This document shows positions 50,497-52,552 of a stretch of DNA of 52,552 nucleotides, piece by piece. The stretch lies in assembly GCA_026390435.1 (NCBI GenBank), contig JAPLFY010000031.1, positions 1 through 52,552 of the forward strand. Reading direction: 5' to 3'. This stretch comes from Pseudomonadota bacterium (GTDB taxonomy: Bacteria; Bdellovibrionota_B; Oligoflexia; Oligoflexales; CAIYRB01). The position numbers and the translations under genes were made by a program. The notes under the pieces are model-generated. The model searched no databases. It saw nothing but the letters and a program-made list of their open reading frames with translations, and had not been told where the DNA came from. Positions within the stretch are counted from its first letter, which is position 1, and each line of letters starts with the position of its first letter.

Positions 50497-51675
50497 ATGA
50501 AAAGCCTTTGCAGTTATGCTCGCACTTGCTCGGGCTGTTCCAGTCTCCAGGTAGCTTACCCAAAACAGCTGCGCGACAAAGCCCTCAAAGTTCGTAAAGC
50601 ACTTAGCTCTTTAGTGCCAAACAATCCCGATTCAGATGTATTTGCAGACATCGCCGCCAGCCCAGCTCCGCTCGGGTACCGAGCCTCGACTAAACTATGC
50701 TTAGATGAAGACAAATTTGGCCAAAGACGAATTGGACTTTACCAACAACAGTCTAAGACAGTCGTCGACATACCCGAATGCCCGGTCCACCATCCCGCGA
50801 TCAATAAACTAATTGCCAAGCTTTTCTCCAGCAGAGCACCAGAGCTGCCGGCTCCGTTTTATCAACATGGCAAACGCGGCTTTCAAAGCGAACGTTTGAA
50901 GTTTCTTACCGTCCGCTATAGTCCCAGCAATCAAGCTGCAGCGATCATATTGTCCCACACCGGTGTCGACATGACGGCACTGAAAAAATGGGCGGCAGCA
51001 CACAGCGACAAAAAGCTAAGTATTTATGCCAGCCAACTTAACAAAGCCGATGACACCCGCATCATTAGTGCGGATGTGCAATACCTAGGTGGTCCTGCAC
51101 GCGTGCCATTCGCCATAGGTGAGCGCTACTTCGACCTAAGCCCGCTGGCTTTTTTCCAGGCCAATTACAGCCTCAATGGCGCCTTCATTAAACACATCGC
51201 TGGTGATCTTGCTGGCGATGTGCTCGTTGATCTTTATGGCGGATTCGGCGCCTATAGTTTCGAGGCAGCACCCGGATTTAGCCGGACTTATCTGGTCGAT
51301 GGTAATCAAGATGCGATTGCCGCAGCAAAAACCCAGCCGCACTCGCCAGATAATCTCGTCGCGGTGCACGCATCGGTTGAGGATTTTCTGATGCGTCACC
51401 CAGGATTTAATAAAGATACGCCAAAAGTCACTCACATCATCGTAAACCCACCGCGCACCGGGATATCACCCAAAGTAAGCGGTTTTCTGGCGAATCCCAC
51501 AAAATTGCCGCGTCTACGACATCTAACCTATGTCTCCTGCAACATAGATACCCTGGCTCGTGATCTTAAAGTCCTGACCAAGTCGGGACGATGGAGATTA
51601 GAACAAGTAAAAGCATTCGACATGTTTCCTCAGACGGAACATGTCGAAGTAGTGGTCAAATTAAAAATGGGCTAG
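50497..51675 (+). CDS. TrmA-family RNA (uracil-5) methyltransferase, iron-sulfur type
   Basis: The 392-residue protein has an N-terminal cluster of cysteines (Cys5, Cys11, Cys14, and one in VVDIPECPVHHP near residue 92) matching the 4Fe-4S ligands of RlmC/RlmD. The methyltransferase core has FFQANYSLNGAFIKHI, VLVDLYGGFGAYSFEAA, VNPPRTGISPK and the catalytic Cys in LTYVSCNIDTLARDL. It has no TRAM domain, and its length is like RlmC. It methylates uridine in 23S rRNA. I cannot choose between RlmC, RlmD or RlmCD. It is convergent with the HAD gene. Confidence 0.88.
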   Translation: MKSLCSYARTCSGCSSLQVAYPKQLRDKALKVRKALSSLVPNNPDSDVFADIAASPAPLGYRASTKLCLDEDKFGQRRIGLYQQQSKTVVDIPECPVHHPAINKLIAKLFSSRAPELPAPFYQHGKRGFQSERLKFLTVRYSPSNQAAAIILSHTGVDMTALKKWAAAHSDKKLSIYASQLNKADDTRIISADVQYLGGPARVPFAIGERYFDLSPLAFFQANYSLNGAFIKHIAGDLAGDVLVDLYGGFGAYSFEAAPGFSRTYLVDGNQDAIAAAKTQPHSPDNLVAVHASVEDFLMRHPGFNKDTPKVTHIIVNPPRTGISPKVSGFLANPTKLPRLRHLTYVSCNIDTLARDLKVLTKSGRWRLEQVKAFDMFPQTEHVEVVVKLKMG

Positions 51676-51689
51676 CTTCCGCGAGGAGC

Positions 51690-52538
51690 TCAAGTAAAAG
51701 CGCTACTTTCTTTGGTCTTTAAATCTGCGGTAGCGCCGACATCGCCACCATTTTGATTAAAAAACTTAGACAGCGCCTCGGTCTCGAGCAGATCGGCGAC
51801 CGAACTGACTACAAGATCTGGACGATAAGAGAAGTTACTTAGCTCATCCTTACGAGTGCCACCGGAAAGCACTAGCACTGAGAAGTACCCCATTTGGGTG
51901 GCGCCGAGAATATCAGTTTCCATGGTGTCACCGATCATAATCGTCTCGGCAGTACGTAAACCCAGCTCTTTACGCGCGGCTCGAAACATCACTGGACTTG
52001 GCTTACCAAGGCTAAATGCTTTTTTGCCGGTGGCGGCTTCCAGCATGGCGACAATAGCACCACAACCAGGCCTAACACCGCCCTCGGTAGGACAGCTTGG
52101 GTCCATATTAGTAGCGATTAACTTAGCACCGCGACCGACCAGCTTCACAGCCTTCTCGATCAACTCAAGAGTCATGGTGCGGCCTTCGCCAACAACGACA
52201 TAGTCCGGGTCGTTATCAACGATAGAGAAATCGCATTCATGGAGAGCGTTAGTTAATCCGCCCTCGCCAATCACGAATGCTGTCCCGCGCGGAGTTTGAG
52301 AAGCGAGGTATTGCGCTGTAGCAATAGCGCTGGTAAAGACGTGCTTCTCCGTGACAGGGATTCCCATCCGGTGGAGCTTGGCCACCACATCACGCTTTGT
52401 TCTTTGACTGTTATTGGTCAGAAATAGGAAGGGAATCTGGTCATCTAGGAGACGGCGCACAAATTCTATAGCACCAGGAATAGGCTGATTGCCCCGGTAC
52501 ATCACGCCGTCCATATCAATGAGAAATCCATGAGCCAT
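51690..52538 (-). CDS. HAD-superfamily IIA phosphatase (NagD/PGP-like)
   Basis: The 282-residue protein has motif I DMDGVMYRG (nucleophile Asp8, Asp10), motif II in FLTNNSQRTKRD, and motif III with IV in GKPSPVMFRAARKELGL and MIGDTMETDILGATQMG. The capped NagD layout fits a phosphatase for nucleotides or sugar/glycerol phosphates. The substrate is unknown. The ATG at 52538 has GAGGGGAAG upstream, so the gene is complete; 14 bases of window remain beyond it. Confidence 0.9.
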   Translation of the reverse strand: MAHGFLIDMDGVMYRGNQPIPGAIEFVRRLLDDQIPFLFLTNNSQRTKRDVVAKLHRMGIPVTEKHVFTSAIATAQYLASQTPRGTAFVIGEGGLTNALHECDFSIVDNDPDYVVVGEGRTMTLELIEKAVKLVGRGAKLIATNMDPSCPTEGGVRPGCGAIVAMLEAATGKKAFSLGKPSPVMFRAARKELGLRTAETIMIGDTMETDILGATQMGYFSVLVLSGGTRKDELSNFSYRPDLVVSSVADLLETEALSKFFNQNGGDVGATADLKTKESSAFT

Positions 52539-52552
52539 TGTTACTTCCCCTC

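Overview
The window is a stretch of chromosome from a Gram-negative bacterium with about 50% GC. It carries TonB-dependent transport, lipoproteins with SPII-type signals, a Tat-exported molybdoenzyme, LexA, Lon, and many short operons with ATGA or TAATG stop-start overlaps. The mix of genes (ChaN-like protein, bacterial RRM protein, HDAC-like deacetylase, Ste24-type protease, von Willebrand lipoprotein, RdgC-like protein) fits a Bdellovibrionota/Oligoflexia or delta-proteobacterial relative. That placement is an inference from gene content. I see no tRNA, rRNA, insertion sequence, prophage or CRISPR array. The coding density and even composition suggest core chromosome rather than an island.

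Layout. 0-2 kb: a TonB-dependent receptor running off the left edge, divergent from a TonB-family protein. 1.8-11.3 kb, all on the minus strand: a HelD-like helicase, Lon, then an hrpB / D-Ala-D-Ala carboxypeptidase / YkgJ-type cysteine-cluster operon. 11.4-20 kb: a possible small basic protein, uup-tgt, a FAD dehydrogenase, a DsbA-like protein, an RRM RNA-binding protein, and a HIT-family plus rhomboid pair. 19.8-24.8 kb: a sulfite-dehydrogenase-like operon (molybdoprotein, cytochrome c and an HtpX-like protein that has lost its zinc site), two head-to-head fatty-acid desaturases, and a small secreted protein. 25-31.6 kb: an NtrB/NtrC-type pair, a three-domain lipoprotein and a ChaN-domain protein. 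31.8-36.5 kb: fmt-purN-ispA followed by small or unknown genes. 36.7-43.6 kb: lexA, a Ste24 protease, an HDAC-like deacetylase, a duplicated-HAMP membrane protein, smr-prmA-rsmE and mtnD. 43.8-52.5 kb: an RdgC-like gene with yihY, a VWA lipoprotein with tandem repeats, an OmpR-type two-component pair, a TrmA-family rRNA methyltransferase and a HAD phosphatase.

Functional themes are translation and RNA maintenance (tgt, fmt, rsmE, prmA, TrmA-family, hrpB, uup, RRM), envelope quality control and redox (rhomboid, DsbA-like, Ste24, sulfite dehydrogenase), membrane lipid adjustment (two desaturases, ispA), and signalling (two two-component systems, LexA).

Four observations stand out. (1) Six TGTAA/TTACA elements in 11-bp phase sit in the divergent desaturase promoter. 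(2) Four 9-mers in 11-bp phase have a majority consensus identical to the DnaA box, and lie upstream of the RdgC-like gene. (3) An HtpX homologue with its HExxH motif replaced is encoded in the sulfite-dehydrogenase operon. (4) A VWA lipoprotein ends in six beta-rich units spaced almost exactly 60 residues apart.
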